Shown here in pieces: positions 7,545-15,774 of a stretch of DNA of 64,000 nucleotides. Numbering within the stretch: position 1 is the stretch's first letter; every line of letters begins with the position of its first letter. Source of the DNA: JAFDZV01 sp035549015. GTDB taxonomy: Bacteria; Bacteroidota; Ignavibacteria; OLB7. The position numbers and the translations under genes were made by a program. The stretch spans positions 94,220-158,219 of the forward strand of contig DASZRW010000091.1 of assembly GCA_035549015.1 (NCBI GenBank), read 5' to 3'. The notes under the pieces were generated by a model, which was not told where the DNA came from, did no database searches, and saw nothing but the letters and a program-made list of their open reading frames with translations.

Positions 7545-9431
7545 TCAGTGAACGATTTCCACCTTCTGCACCAGCATCCGCCCGCCCGCATCCAGCCGGC
7601 AGTAATAGGAGCCGGCCGGGACGGTCAGCGCCGGAAGGAGCACGTAGTTCTCTCCCGCTTCGCGCGACCCCTCGGCAAGCGTGGTGACCTCGCGCCCGAG
7701 AACGTCGAACAGCACAACACGGACGTCCATGCGTCGGCTTAACACGTAGCGGACGATTCCATGTGTGGATACCGGGTTGGGCATGCAGGGATCGAGACGG
7801 ATGCCGTCCGCCACGGTCCCCTCCACACTGCTGTCGTCGGCCGGCTTCAGAATCAGATGATGCACGCTGAGGGGGGGAAGCCGGTAGGTGAAGCGATTGC
7901 CGGCGATCGGCCCAACGTTGCCGAGCGCGGTGATGGCCGAATCGTTCGCATCGAAGCCGTAGACGGTGCCTCCCTGATAGCGCTTCGCGCCGCTGATGGA
8001 GAACTGAACGTCCAGCGCATCGGTCTGGCTTCGGTTGATCGCCATCACGTGGAGATAGCCGAGCGAGTCCAGCGATGCATGAACGGAGCTTCGTTCGTTG
8101 TCGCTCGTGGCGGCCGCAACCATGTGATTGCCGTACGTGGAGTTGTGGCCGTCGTAGTTCCGATAGATCCTGTATGCCGAGGAGACGTAGCCGACAATCG
8201 GGCCCCAGTAGTTGGTCATGTAGACGCCGTACTTCGCCATGATGCCGAACACGTCCGCCATGGCGATCCCGCCGGAGACGTGATGATCGCCGCCGTAGTT
8301 GATCTCGGTAAACGCGAGTCTGGTGCCCGGATAATTGCGGTCGATTGCGGCGCGCAGCCGCGGAAGAAGCGCAACCGGGCTGAAGTACTGGCCGATCCAG
8401 CTATCCTCTGCGTATGAGGAATCCCACAATGTCCGCGGCGCCTGCATCCGCGCGCGCGCAACGTCCGGCTCCGCATTGTCGCTGAGCGCCACCCGCACCT
8501 TCCCCTGGCTCCCCTGCCCCAGTGCCTCCGGGTACCAATGCAGGTCCAGCACATCGATCAGACGCACTCCGTACTGCGCCTCGGCATCCTTCATCTTCGC
8601 CAGATAGGCATCCAGGAATGTGCCGTAGCTCCGATACTGGGCCCAGTCCGGCGCCATCTGGAAATTCTGATACTCGGCAAAGCCGTACGAAACAGGTCCG
8701 AATATTTCCGCTGCGGCGTCCACGCTCTTCACGGCTCGCGCAAGCTGGATGCCGCGATCGATGACCTCCGCGATCGCGGGCTGGGCCGGATGCAGCCGCG
8801 GATGCGTGGAGCTCCAGAGGCCGGGCTCGTTGTCCACCGCGTAGCCATGTACGCCGTGCGGGCTCGCCGAGCCTCCGTAGCGATCGACGAGCATGTTCAC
8901 CTCCTCATCCACATAGACAACTCTATCAGACGTATCCGGCTGAAGCGAGAAGGCACTCCCCTTCGCGAACTGAACCGTGTTCCAGCGTGAGGAGGGAGCG
9001 GTCTCACTCTCGACAACAGTCCCCTTGAAGTCGCGCGCAACGTAGCCGGCGGCCGGAAGCGTGATCAACGAATAGCAGTTGGTTGCAACGGAGACGTCGT
9101 GGAATGCCGTCAGGACGATGCCGGGCCTGTGCTGAACGCTGTCCGGCATCTGATAGGTGAGATAGTTGTCACTCTGATGCAGATAGTCGCTTCCGGCATT
9201 GGAGGCGTTGTTCTCCCAGTTGTAGCCGGTGAGCCGGTTGCCGCCGAGGCGCCGCGCCGCGATGTTCTCATCGCGATCGTCGGACTGGCCGTTGGATCCG
9301 AAGATGAACGGGCTGATGTTCCCGAGCGGGCGCGTAGGATCGATGGTCGCAGCCACCTGGGTGACGGGCTGCGCAGCAAGAAACAACGGCAGAAGCAGGA
9401 GAAGCGAGGTAGAGAGAAGCGTTCGTCCCAT
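7545..9431 (-). CDS. Secreted glycoside hydrolase family 44 enzyme with T9SS sorting domain
   Basis: The 628-aa product has a signal peptide (LLSTSLLLLLPLFLAA), a GH44 module and a sorting domain. GH44 enzymes are endo-acting beta-glucanases or xyloglucanases. Hallmarks are RLGGNRLTGYNWENNASNAG near residues 61-80, the acid/base Glu at about 202 in AVDNEPGLW, and the nucleophile Glu at about 376 in FTEINYGG. The last ~90 residues (CMPNPVSTHGIVRYVL, then VVLFDVLGREVTTLAEG) form a T9SS domain, so export is through the outer membrane for extracellular polysaccharide attack. The start at 9431 is preferred because GGAG precedes it and the signal peptide follows. The gene is monocistronic. Confidence 0.9.
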   Translation of the reverse strand: MGRTLLSTSLLLLLPLFLAAQPVTQVAATIDPTRPLGNISPFIFGSNGQSDDRDENIAARRLGGNRLTGYNWENNASNAGSDYLHQSDNYLTYQMPDSVQHRPGIVLTAFHDVSVATNCYSLITLPAAGYVARDFKGTVVESETAPSSRWNTVQFAKGSAFSLQPDTSDRVVYVDEEVNMLVDRYGGSASPHGVHGYAVDNEPGLWSSTHPRLHPAQPAIAEVIDRGIQLARAVKSVDAAAEIFGPVSYGFAEYQNFQMAPDWAQYRSYGTFLDAYLAKMKDAEAQYGVRLIDVLDLHWYPEALGQGSQGKVRVALSDNAEPDVARARMQAPRTLWDSSYAEDSWIGQYFSPVALLPRLRAAIDRNYPGTRLAFTEINYGGDHHVSGGIAMADVFGIMAKYGVYMTNYWGPIVGYVSSAYRIYRNYDGHNSTYGNHMVAAATSDNERSSVHASLDSLGYLHVMAINRSQTDALDVQFSISGAKRYQGGTVYGFDANDSAITALGNVGPIAGNRFTYRLPPLSVHHLILKPADDSSVEGTVADGIRLDPCMPNPVSTHGIVRYVLSRRMDVRVVLFDVLGREVTTLAEGSREAGENYVLLPALTVPAGSYYCRLDAGGRMLVQKVEIVH

Positions 9432-9483
9432 TGCAGACCATCTCCGCATTGAGTGATGCGATCGGTGCGTCCGCAAAATGCAA

Positions 9484-9515
9484 AACGGCGCCAACCCAGA
9501 GAAGTCGGCGCCGTT
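9484..9515 (-). promoter_or_regulatory. Leader hairpin upstream of the GH44 gene, possible attenuator
   Basis: AACGGCGCC and GGCGCCGTT are perfect inverted arms around a 14-base loop. On the minus strand the hairpin is followed by TTTTGCATTTTG, so it looks like an intrinsic terminator placed about 50 bases before the GH44 start codon. It either insulates the gene or attenuates its transcription. Confidence 0.4.
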
Positions 9516-9802
9516 CGAGTTCGCGTCACCATCACGTCCTACTCAATCACATCGCATGTATTCATCACCTGGCAACGGCTGTGTCCACTCGATACCATTT
9601 GCATGATCGATCACGAATGTCGATCGCTGTACATCTGTTCGTCATCATCTGCTTCACACGCGTGATCGCCGCAGTGGCAATCGCCCTGTCATCGTTACTC
9701 CTGCAAAGGTATTCTCTCAGAATGATGAAACGATGATGCACGTTCGGCATGCGCCGCTCCAATCGTCGTTCCCACCACCGTCCATCACGTTACCGAACAA
9801 AA
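9516..9802. other. Intergenic stretch, no gene seen
   Basis: No convincing open frame, RNA or repeat is visible here. Base composition is less GC-rich than in the neighbours. Confidence 0.4.
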
Positions 9803-9826
9803 GCGCCCCGGAGCGATCCGGGGCGC
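9803..9826 (-). terminator. Rho-independent terminator for the minus strand
   Basis: GCGCCCCGGA and TCCGGGGCGC form a 10-bp stem with loop GCGA. On the minus strand TTTTGTT follows. It would end transcripts from the Asp/Arg-rich gene at 10472-10083. Confidence 0.65.
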
Positions 9827-9892
9827 GCATGCTCTCAGCCGGCCTGCACGAGGCTACGTACAGAGGGCATTGATTCCTGATAGCACTGCGAT

Positions 9893-10047
9893 CTGTTATC
9901 GCGGAGTGTGACTCGCGATCTTTATCGGTAGAAAGGGGCCCGAGTACAACTCAGGCCCAACGTGCTGTTCGTCTGTTATCGCGGAGTTTGACTCCGCGAT
10001 CTTTATCGGTAGAATGGGGCCTGAGTACAACTCAGGCCCAACGTGCT
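9893..10047. repeat. Two tandem copies of a two-hairpin repeat
   Basis: Copies at 9893-9966 and 9973-10047 are about 90% alike. Each contains the palindrome ATCGCGGAGT..ACTCCGCGAT (imperfect in copy 1) and the palindrome GGGCCTGAGT..ACTCAGGCCC, joined by TTTATCGGTAGAA. A third copy lies inverted at 57237-57311. The palindromes are small enough to be REP- or MITE-like. The frame through them encodes a repeated HVGPELYSGP peptide, which I take as fortuitous. Confidence 0.8.
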
Positions 10048-10082
10048 CTTCAGAGCATATCAGGATACTTCTTCCCAAGGAC

Positions 10083-10472
10083 TTAGTGCGCGCCGCCGGG
10101 GTTGCCGCGCTTGCGGCGGTCGCGGCGCAGATCACGGCGATCGTGCCGGACATCGTGTGTGTCCCTGTGCAGATCGCGCTTATCCTTGTTGATATCGTGC
10201 TGATCGCCGCGCAGATCACGGCGGTCCCCCTTCAGATCGCCCACGTTGCCGCTCCGCCTGTCCCGGCGAAGCTCCCGTGCGTCACGATTGCGATCCTTGC
10301 GATCGGCATGGAGATCCTTCCGATCGTTCTTCACATCCCTGGCGTCGTGCCGCAGATCCTTGCGGTCATGACGGATATCGGCACCGGTGGCGGGTGTGGT
10401 CTGCGCGGCGGCGACTCCCACCGCCAGCAGAGCCGATACAACGGACACACCCAAGATGTTCCTGATCTTCAT
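10083..10472 (-). CDS. Secreted Asp/Arg-rich heptad-repeat protein
   Basis: The 129-aa product has a signal peptide (ILGVSVVSALLAVGVAAA) followed by about 100 residues of near-pure alternating charge built on a 7-residue pattern such as DRRDLRR and DARDVKN. Such sequences form long single alpha-helices or polyampholyte chains, here in the periplasm or outside. The start at 10472 follows AGGAG. It is a tandem paralogue of the gene at 10670-11020, with the same signal peptide type and repeat. Each has its own terminator, so they are likely separate transcripts. I know no assigned function. Confidence 0.75.
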   Translation of the reverse strand: MKIRNILGVSVVSALLAVGVAAAQTTPATGADIRHDRKDLRHDARDVKNDRKDLHADRKDRNRDARELRRDRRSGNVGDLKGDRRDLRGDQHDINKDKRDLHRDTHDVRHDRRDLRRDRRKRGNPGGAH

Positions 10473-10576
10473 CGTTTCTCTCCTGAATGATTCATGGTAC
10501 ATACGGTCGTCGATGGGTTCATCTGCCATACGTGTCGATGCGGTGGATCCCGCATCTCGAACAATAGTGCAGTCTT

Positions 10577-10594
10577 CCGGGAAATGGTTCCCGG
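10577..10594. promoter_or_regulatory. Palindrome upstream of the Asp/Arg-rich gene
   Basis: CCGGGAA-ATGG-TTCCCGG lies about 105 bases before the start codon at 10472, between it and the terminator of its paralogue. It could be an operator or a short hairpin in the leader. Confidence 0.3.
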
Positions 10595-10604
10595 CACGAT
10601 ATCC

Positions 10605-10636
10605 GAAAAAAAGCGCCCCGGAAAATTCCGGGGCGT
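10605..10636 (-). terminator. Rho-independent terminator for the minus strand
   Basis: CGCCCCGGAA and its complement TTCCGGGGCG form the stem; on the minus strand a run of seven T follows the stem. It ends the transcript of the paralogue at 11020-10670. Confidence 0.75.
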
Positions 10637-10669
10637 TTCGATTCGCATACCGATTGCCGGCATTGCGGA

Positions 10670-11020
10670 TCAGTGGTGCTCGTGCCGCTCGCACCGCCAC
10701 TCCCTGCGATCCTGATGCAGGTCGCGCCGGTCGTAGCGGATCTCGCGCTCGTCATGGCGCAGCTCGCGCCGGTCATCCCTGAGGTCGCGATAGTTTCCCT
10801 CGCGCCGGTCCTTCCGGAGCTCCCGCTCATCGCGGTTGAGCTCCCTCCGGTCGGCATTGAGATCCTTTCGGTCCTCCCTCACTTCCCGTGCGTCATGCCG
10901 TGCATCCACGGGAACGTTTCCGATCTGATGGTGCGCCTCGGACGCGGTCTGTGCGGCGGCAACTCCAACCGCCATCAACACCGACGCCACGGACACACTC
11001 AGAATCCTGGTGATGTTCAT
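10670..11020 (-). CDS. Secreted Asp/Arg-rich heptad-repeat protein, paralogue
   Basis: The 116-aa product begins MNITRILSVSVASVLMAVG, nearly the same signal peptide as its neighbour, and then shows DRKDLNADRRELNRDERELR-type heptads rich in Asp, Glu and Arg, ending in a short His/Glu tail (CERHEHH). GGAG eight bases before 11020 fixes the start. The single Cys and the His tail are not shared with the other copy. The pair looks like a local duplication that has diverged mainly by using more Glu here. Confidence 0.75.
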   Translation of the reverse strand: MNITRILSVSVASVLMAVGVAAAQTASEAHHQIGNVPVDARHDAREVREDRKDLNADRRELNRDERELRKDRREGNYRDLRDDRRELRHDEREIRYDRRDLHQDRREWRCERHEHH

Positions 11021-11173
11021 CGCTGTTCTCCAGACTGATTCGTAATACATCCAGTACTCCTGGTCGATTGCGTGCCAGCCGGGGTGGGGCTGCCGGCACC
11101 CTCTCGATCAACAGTCCAGCATTCCGACACCCGTCCCTCCGAACGGTTGAATCATGTCCGGCCCCTCAACAGA

Positions 11174-11204
11174 CAGGCCGCACTCGCGGTGGCGATGCGG
11201 CCTG
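11174..11204 (-). terminator. Hairpin after purB
   Basis: CAGGCCGCA and TGCGGCCTG are perfect 9-bp arms with a 13-base loop, 29 bases beyond the purB stop on the minus strand. No T-run follows. Confidence 0.4.
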
Positions 11205-11232
11205 GATGCCTGCTTCGATTGCGATCCCCCCG

Positions 11233-12525
11233 CTACAGCCCGCAGCGTTGAAAGATATAGTCCACATTGCGGATGGACTTCTGAAGGTCGCACAGCTCGT
11301 CGATCTCCGCGGGAGGAAGCACGGCCGTCAGCTCTGCGTCGCGCTTCAATACCTCGGGGAACTGCTCGCGCGTTCTCCACACCTCCATTGCATTCCGCTG
11401 TACGATGCCGTACGCCTCCTCGCGGCTGAGCCCCTTCTTCGCCAGCGCGAGAAGAATGGTCTGCGAGAAATGGAGCCCGCTCGTGATCTCCAGATTCTTC
11501 CGCATGTTTTCCGGATACACCAGCAGGTGCTCGATCATGGACGACATCTTGTCCAGCATGTAGTCCAGCGCGATCGTGGAGTCCGGGCAGATCACACGCT
11601 CCACGGAGGAGTGGCTGATATCCCGTTCGTGCCAGAGCGCCACCCCCTCCATTGCAGCGATGGAGTTCGCGCGCACCACGCGGGCCAGGCCGCATATGCG
11701 CTCGGAGACGATCGGGTTCCGCTTGTGCGGCATTGCAGAACTCCCCTTCTGCCCGGCGGAGAAGTATTCCTCCGCCTCCAGCACTTCCGTGCGCTGCAGA
11801 TGGCGGATCTCCGTGGCGAACTGTTCCAGCGTGGAGGCGATCACCGCAAGCGTTGCCATGTACTCCGCATGACGATCGCGCTGCACAACCTGCGTGGTCA
11901 CGGGGTCCGCCTTCAACCCGAGGTGCCGGCAGACGTACTCCTCCACCATGGGGCTGAGATGCTCGAACGTTCCGACCGCGCCGGAGATCTGGCCGTAGGA
12001 GATCACATCGATCGCGCGCTTCATCCGCTCGATGTTGCGCTTCGTCTCCTCGTACCACAGCGCAAGCTTCAGTCCGAACGTGATCGGCTCTGCATGAATG
12101 CCGTGGGAGCGCCCGATCATGATCGTGTACTTGAACTCCACCGCACGCTTCGCCAGCACATCTCTCAGCCGTTCCAGTTCGCCCAGGAGAAGCTCCCCCG
12201 CCTGCTTCAGTTGAACGGCGAGGCAGGTATCGAGCACGTCGGAGGAAGTCATCCCCAGATGCACATAGCGCGAGGGCTCGCCAACGTATTCGGCAACATT
12301 GGTGAGGAAGGCGATCACGTCGTGCTTGGTGGTCTCCTCGATCTCCAGCACGCGAGCCACGTCGAAGTTCCCATGCCTGCGCACCGCCTGCGCCGCCTCC
12401 GGCGGAACCTCCCCCAGCTCCGCCTGCGCTTCCACCGCGAGCGTCTCGATCTCGAGCCAGATGCGATACTTGTTTTCATCCTGCCAGATGGCGCCCATCT
12501 TCGGGCGGGTATAGCGTTCGATCAT
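11233..12525 (-). CDS. purB: Adenylosuccinate lyase
   Basis: This 430-aa enzyme releases fumarate from SAICAR and from adenylosuccinate, two steps of purine synthesis in the cytosol. Family signatures are HLGMTSSDVLDT near residue 88, the catalytic-His region IGRSHGIHAEP, and the fumarase/lyase signature GSSAMPHKRNP near residue 265. Length is normal for the short bacterial PurB type. The start MIERYTRP matches the family N-terminus; upstream in-frame codons give Arg/Ala-rich junk. The divergent neighbour is an Lrp/AsnC regulator, and a perfect minus-strand -7 box TAAGTTTG lies inside the shared promoter region about 225 bases upstream. Confidence 0.95.
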   Translation of the reverse strand: MIERYTRPKMGAIWQDENKYRIWLEIETLAVEAQAELGEVPPEAAQAVRRHGNFDVARVLEIEETTKHDVIAFLTNVAEYVGEPSRYVHLGMTSSDVLDTCLAVQLKQAGELLLGELERLRDVLAKRAVEFKYTIMIGRSHGIHAEPITFGLKLALWYEETKRNIERMKRAIDVISYGQISGAVGTFEHLSPMVEEYVCRHLGLKADPVTTQVVQRDRHAEYMATLAVIASTLEQFATEIRHLQRTEVLEAEEYFSAGQKGSSAMPHKRNPIVSERICGLARVVRANSIAAMEGVALWHERDISHSSVERVICPDSTIALDYMLDKMSSMIEHLLVYPENMRKNLEITSGLHFSQTILLALAKKGLSREEAYGIVQRNAMEVWRTREQFPEVLKRDAELTAVLPPAEIDELCDLQKSIRNVDYIFQRCGL

Positions 12526-12746
12526 GGATTGTGCCGATACGTTGGTTGAGTTTCCCGGGAGGTTGTTGGAGAACCGGAAGCGCGTTGGCGCGCGATGCAT
12601 GGCCTCGCCGGTCCGACGCGTGGAGGTCCGGACAGGGCGCGCTGCCATTGATGATGCGAAGCAGGGGAGCCCGGCGGAGCGCGCCCGGCGCCGGGCGCAT
12701 CCACGGACCGGATCCGGAGCCGCCATGTAAAAAGAGCTTTCCGCGC

Positions 12747-12776
12747 TTGCAAACTTAAATTATCTCTGTATCTTTG
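12747..12776 (+). promoter_or_regulatory. Bacteroidota-type promoter for the Lrp/AsnC gene
   Basis: TTG (12747-12749), 19 bases, then TATCTTTG (12769-12776), a perfect TAnnTTTG. The minus strand carries another perfect box, TAAGTTTG (12758-12751), inside the same region, so divergent transcription toward purB is likely and the two promoters overlap. Confidence 0.65.
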
Positions 12777-12802
12777 CCGCCACACTTAAGAAAACAAAGC
12801 GA

Positions 12803-13315
12803 ATGCGACTTTCGACAGATCTCGACGGCATCGATCTCCAACTTCTCAAGGCATTGCAGGAGAACGGCCGGGCGCAGATCGGTACGCTTGCCGAGATCGT
12901 CGCCCTCTCCCCTCCGGCAGTCGCCGAACGGCTGCGCAAGCTGGAAGAACGCGGAATCATCCGCGGGTTCACGGCCCAGCTCGCACCGTCCGCGCTCGCA
13001 CTGGACATCACCGGTTTCATCCTCGTACGCGTGGATTCCTCGACACACTATCCGAAGTTCCTGGCCAGGGCCACGGCGAACAAGGAGGTGATGGAATGCC
13101 ATGCCATCACCGGCGATGCATCCCATCTGTTGAAGATCCGCACGCGCAACACGTCGACGCTGGAGACTCTGCTTGCGGAGATACAGCGATGGCCGGGCGT
13201 GATCGGCACGCGCACAAGTCTGGTTCTTTCCACGCACAAGGAGTCGTGCGAACTCCCCTTCTCGCATGTGGAGGAAGTGATCGCCGAAAGCCGGCAGGCG
13301 CGGCGGAAGGAATAG
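12803..13315 (+). CDS. Lrp/AsnC-family transcriptional regulator
   Basis: The 170-aa product has an N-terminal winged helix-turn-helix (LLKALQENGRAQIGTLAEIV, then LSPPAVAERLRKLEERGIIR) and a C-terminal RAM ligand domain (residues ~70-150). These proteins sense amino acids and control nitrogen or amino-acid genes. The next gene on the same strand, 134 bases on, is glutamine synthetase, so control of glnA is a fair inference. It may also regulate itself, because the overlapping divergent promoters lie just upstream. No Shine-Dalgarno is seen; the leader is A-rich, as is common in Bacteroidota. The tail ends in Arg/Lys. Confidence 0.9.
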   Translation: MRLSTDLDGIDLQLLKALQENGRAQIGTLAEIVALSPPAVAERLRKLEERGIIRGFTAQLAPSALALDITGFILVRVDSSTHYPKFLARATANKEVMECHAITGDASHLLKIRTRNTSTLETLLAEIQRWPGVIGTRTSLVLSTHKESCELPFSHVEEVIAESRQARRKE

Positions 13316-13449
13316 CACCGGGCAACGGCAGCCAGCAGCAACATGAGCCAGCGGGCGCGGCGCATGCAGCCCGTGTGCACGCGGCAAACATAGAGAATCG
13401 CGGAACGCCAGATCCTTTCAATCCATTACATACCAGGAGCAGCATACCG

Positions 13450-14793
13450 ATGGCGATGACGAAACAGGATGTCTTGAAGCTCGCCCACGACCAGAACGTC
13501 CAGTTCGTGAACCTTCAGTTCACCGACATCATCGGCACCTTGAAGGCCGTTACGATCCCGGTCTGGAAGCTCGAGGATGCGATCGACCAGAATGTGTGGT
13601 TCGACGGTTCATCGATCGAAGGCTTTACCCGTATCCATGAGAGCGACATGTTTCTGAAGCTCGACCTGGATACGTTCGCGGTGATTCCGTGGACAAAGGA
13701 TTCTCCCTCCGGCACACGCGCCCGCATCATCTGCGACGTCTACATGCCGGACGGCACGCCGTTCGAAGGCGATCCGCGCGGCATCCTGAAGCGCCAGCTG
13801 GAGCGCGCGAAGGCGATGGGCTATGTTTTCAATGTAGGCCCGGAGCTGGAGTTCTTCCTCTTCAAGCGCGATGCCGATGGGAAGCTTGGAACGCTTCCGC
13901 ACGACGAGGCGGGATATTTCGACCAGACCACCGATGCCGCCACGGAGATCCGGCAGGAGATGACCTTCGCGCTGCAGGCGTTCGGCATCGATGTGGAGGC
14001 GCTGCACCATGAGGTGGCCGTAGGCCAGCACGAGATCGACTTCCGCTACTGCGACGCGCTCGCCGGCGCCGATGCCTCGGTGACGCTTCGGTATGCGCTC
14101 AAGTCCGTCGCCCTGCAGCACGGCCTGCATGCCACGTTCATGCCGAAGCCGATCGCCGGCATCAACGGCTCCGGCATGCACGTGCATCAATCGCTCTTCA
14201 CCACCGATGGAAGGAACATGATGTTCGACAAGGACGGCGCCTACTCGCTCAGCGATTTCGCGAAGCAGTTCATTGCCGGCCAGATGCATCATATCAAGGC
14301 ACTCAACGCAATCATCAACCCAACGGTCAACAGCTACAAGCGCCTGGTAGTGGGCTACGAGGCACCCGTAAACGTTGCCTGGGGCCAGCGCAATCGCTCG
14401 GTGCTGATCCGCGTGCCGCGCTACACGCCGGGCCGCGAGAAGGCGGTGCGCGTCGAGATTCGCTGCCCCGATCCGGCGGCCAATCCCTATCTCGCGTTCG
14501 CGGTGCTGCTGGCGGCCGGCCTGGATGGTGTGGAGAAGAAGATGACCCCGCCGGAGCCGGTGGAGGACGATATCTTCGAGATGACGCCGGAGGAAGTGGC
14601 TCACCGCGGCATCGGTTCAGTAGCGGCAAACCTTGCCGACGCCCTCGAGGAACTGAAGAACAACAGCGTAGTGCGTGGCGCGCTCGGCGAGTTCACGTTC
14701 AACAAGTTCTACGAGGCCAAGATGCAGGAGTGGGACAGCTACCGCATCGCGGTATCGCAGTGGGAGCTGGATCGCTACATGGAGATCCACTGA
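13450..14793 (+). CDS. glnA: Glutamine synthetase, type I
   Basis: This 447-aa enzyme makes glutamine from glutamate, ammonia and ATP, and in its class works as a dodecamer. Motifs include FDGSSIEGFTRI near residue 55, the metal-site Glu in VGPELEFFLFK, NGSGMHVHQSLF in the ATP region, and the glutamate-site segment VPRYTPGREKAVRVEIRCPD. The start MAMTKQDVLKLA follows AGGAG ten bases upstream. The length fits the shorter GSI-alpha group, which is usually feedback-inhibited rather than adenylylated, and I see no clear adenylylation Tyr loop. An Lrp/AsnC regulator precedes it, and a strong hairpin follows. Confidence 0.95.
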   Translation: MAMTKQDVLKLAHDQNVQFVNLQFTDIIGTLKAVTIPVWKLEDAIDQNVWFDGSSIEGFTRIHESDMFLKLDLDTFAVIPWTKDSPSGTRARIICDVYMPDGTPFEGDPRGILKRQLERAKAMGYVFNVGPELEFFLFKRDADGKLGTLPHDEAGYFDQTTDAATEIRQEMTFALQAFGIDVEALHHEVAVGQHEIDFRYCDALAGADASVTLRYALKSVALQHGLHATFMPKPIAGINGSGMHVHQSLFTTDGRNMMFDKDGAYSLSDFAKQFIAGQMHHIKALNAIINPTVNSYKRLVVGYEAPVNVAWGQRNRSVLIRVPRYTPGREKAVRVEIRCPDPAANPYLAFAVLLAAGLDGVEKKMTPPEPVEDDIFEMTPEEVAHRGIGSVAANLADALEELKNNSVVRGALGEFTFNKFYEAKMQEWDSYRIAVSQWELDRYMEIH

Positions 14794-14817
14794 GCAGTAG
14801 TAATCGTTGTTTGCATC

Positions 14818-14840
14818 CGGGCCTCCCTCGTGGAGGCCCG
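14818..14840 (+). terminator. Terminator after glnA
   Basis: CGGGCCTCC and GGAGGCCCG form a perfect 9-bp stem around CTCGT, followed by TTGCGTT. It lies 25 bases past the glnA stop. Confidence 0.65.
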
Positions 14841-15049
14841 TTGCGTTCACGGGAGGCCGGCCGCAGCAATGAGTCCGACACCGGCGGAAGCGGCTTTCCG
14901 GGATCGGAAACCGATGACCGCGCAGGAGCACTGTCCACATGCGGCGGAATCGCCTGCGGGTGTGCGGCGGCCCGGGCTTCCTCCGTCCTCCGTTCGGATG
15001 TCCCCCGGTACCCTACGTGGGTACATATTGGGGCACCGCGTCGAACGTC

Positions 15050-15080
15050 TTGGCACCTCCAAACCCTTACGGTATATTTC
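15050..15080 (+). promoter_or_regulatory. Bacteroidota-type promoter for the Cys-rich secreted cluster
   Basis: TTG (15050-15052), exactly 20 bases, then TATATTTC (15073-15080), seven of eight to TAnnTTTG. The ATG at 15154 would be about 68 bases downstream of the start of transcription. The rest of 14841-15153 holds no gene I can support. Confidence 0.5.
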
Positions 15081-15153
15081 TACCGCTTCTCGTCGCACAC
15101 GTATGTTTGCGGTACCTCCTGCCGCCATTGTTCACTTGCTTGGAGGATCTGTT

Positions 15154-15756
15154 ATGAGGCGATCACCTCTCGTTCTCGCCGTTGTGTTTCTCGCTCTCGC
15201 GCAGCTTCAGGCGCAGGCGCAAACCTCCGTCTCAGTACCATCGAAGGCAACCCGGATCGAGTACGCAGCGCCGTATGCGGCGATGAGCGTAACTGACCGG
15301 GCAATACTCACGGATGGAGTCTCGAGCACTGCTCTTGTTTTTGAGGAAGCGCAATCGCCAATGCCATTGTGGCAATACTACACCACGAATCCCGTTCACG
15401 TTGTTCCGGGAATGCAACTTTCCAATGAAGCCGTTTCCGTGATTCGTATCACGGCGATGCCACCGGACCCCAGGCGCGGTCCGTTGTGCGTGATGTGGAA
15501 CGTATGCATCAATCTTGTTGACGCCACCAGTGGCAAGGTCCTTCAGCGCGTTTCACCCGTCCTTTGGTGTACAGTTCAGCATTCGTTGGATACCGTGATG
15601 TCAAGCATCAGGCGGCTTGATCTTACGGAGTATTCAGGGCGAACCGTGTACCTCAAGATGATCGTTGCCCCGGACCCTGAACCCGAGATGACGGAATCCC
15701 GCCACACGCGAATACTGACCTGTACAAACGAACAACCGCTCCAGGCAATACAGTAA
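15154..15756 (+). CDS. Secreted protein of unknown function
   Basis: A 200-aa product starting after GGAGG. The signal peptide is LVLAVVFLALAQLQAQA. The mature part looks like an immunoglobulin-like or jelly-roll beta domain (RLDLTEYSGRTVYLKMIVAP, a pattern seen in carbohydrate-binding folds). It has four Cys residues, including CVMWNVC, that could form disulfides. It is first in a run of three small exported proteins with gaps of 18 and 13 bases, so the three are one transcription unit. I do not recognise a family. Confidence 0.7.
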   Translation: MRRSPLVLAVVFLALAQLQAQAQTSVSVPSKATRIEYAAPYAAMSVTDRAILTDGVSSTALVFEEAQSPMPLWQYYTTNPVHVVPGMQLSNEAVSVIRITAMPPDPRRGPLCVMWNVCINLVDATSGKVLQRVSPVLWCTVQHSLDTVMSSIRRLDLTEYSGRTVYLKMIVAPDPEPEMTESRHTRILTCTNEQPLQAIQ

Positions 15757-15774
15757 CAACTCGGAGAATATTCG

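Noticed and set aside
9893..10047. CRISPR array
   Set aside because: Only two adjacent units with a six-base gap, no spacers and no cas genes in the window.
9896..10219. Frame encoding a repeated HVGPELYSGP peptide
   Set aside because: It is generated by the two-hairpin repeat and also appears at 57237 in another context; I see it as fortuitous.
11068..12549. A 493-codon open frame on the plus strand opposite purB
   Set aside because: It lies wholly antisense to a clear PurB, is His/Arg/Leu-rich and has no motif; it is a GC-rich shadow.
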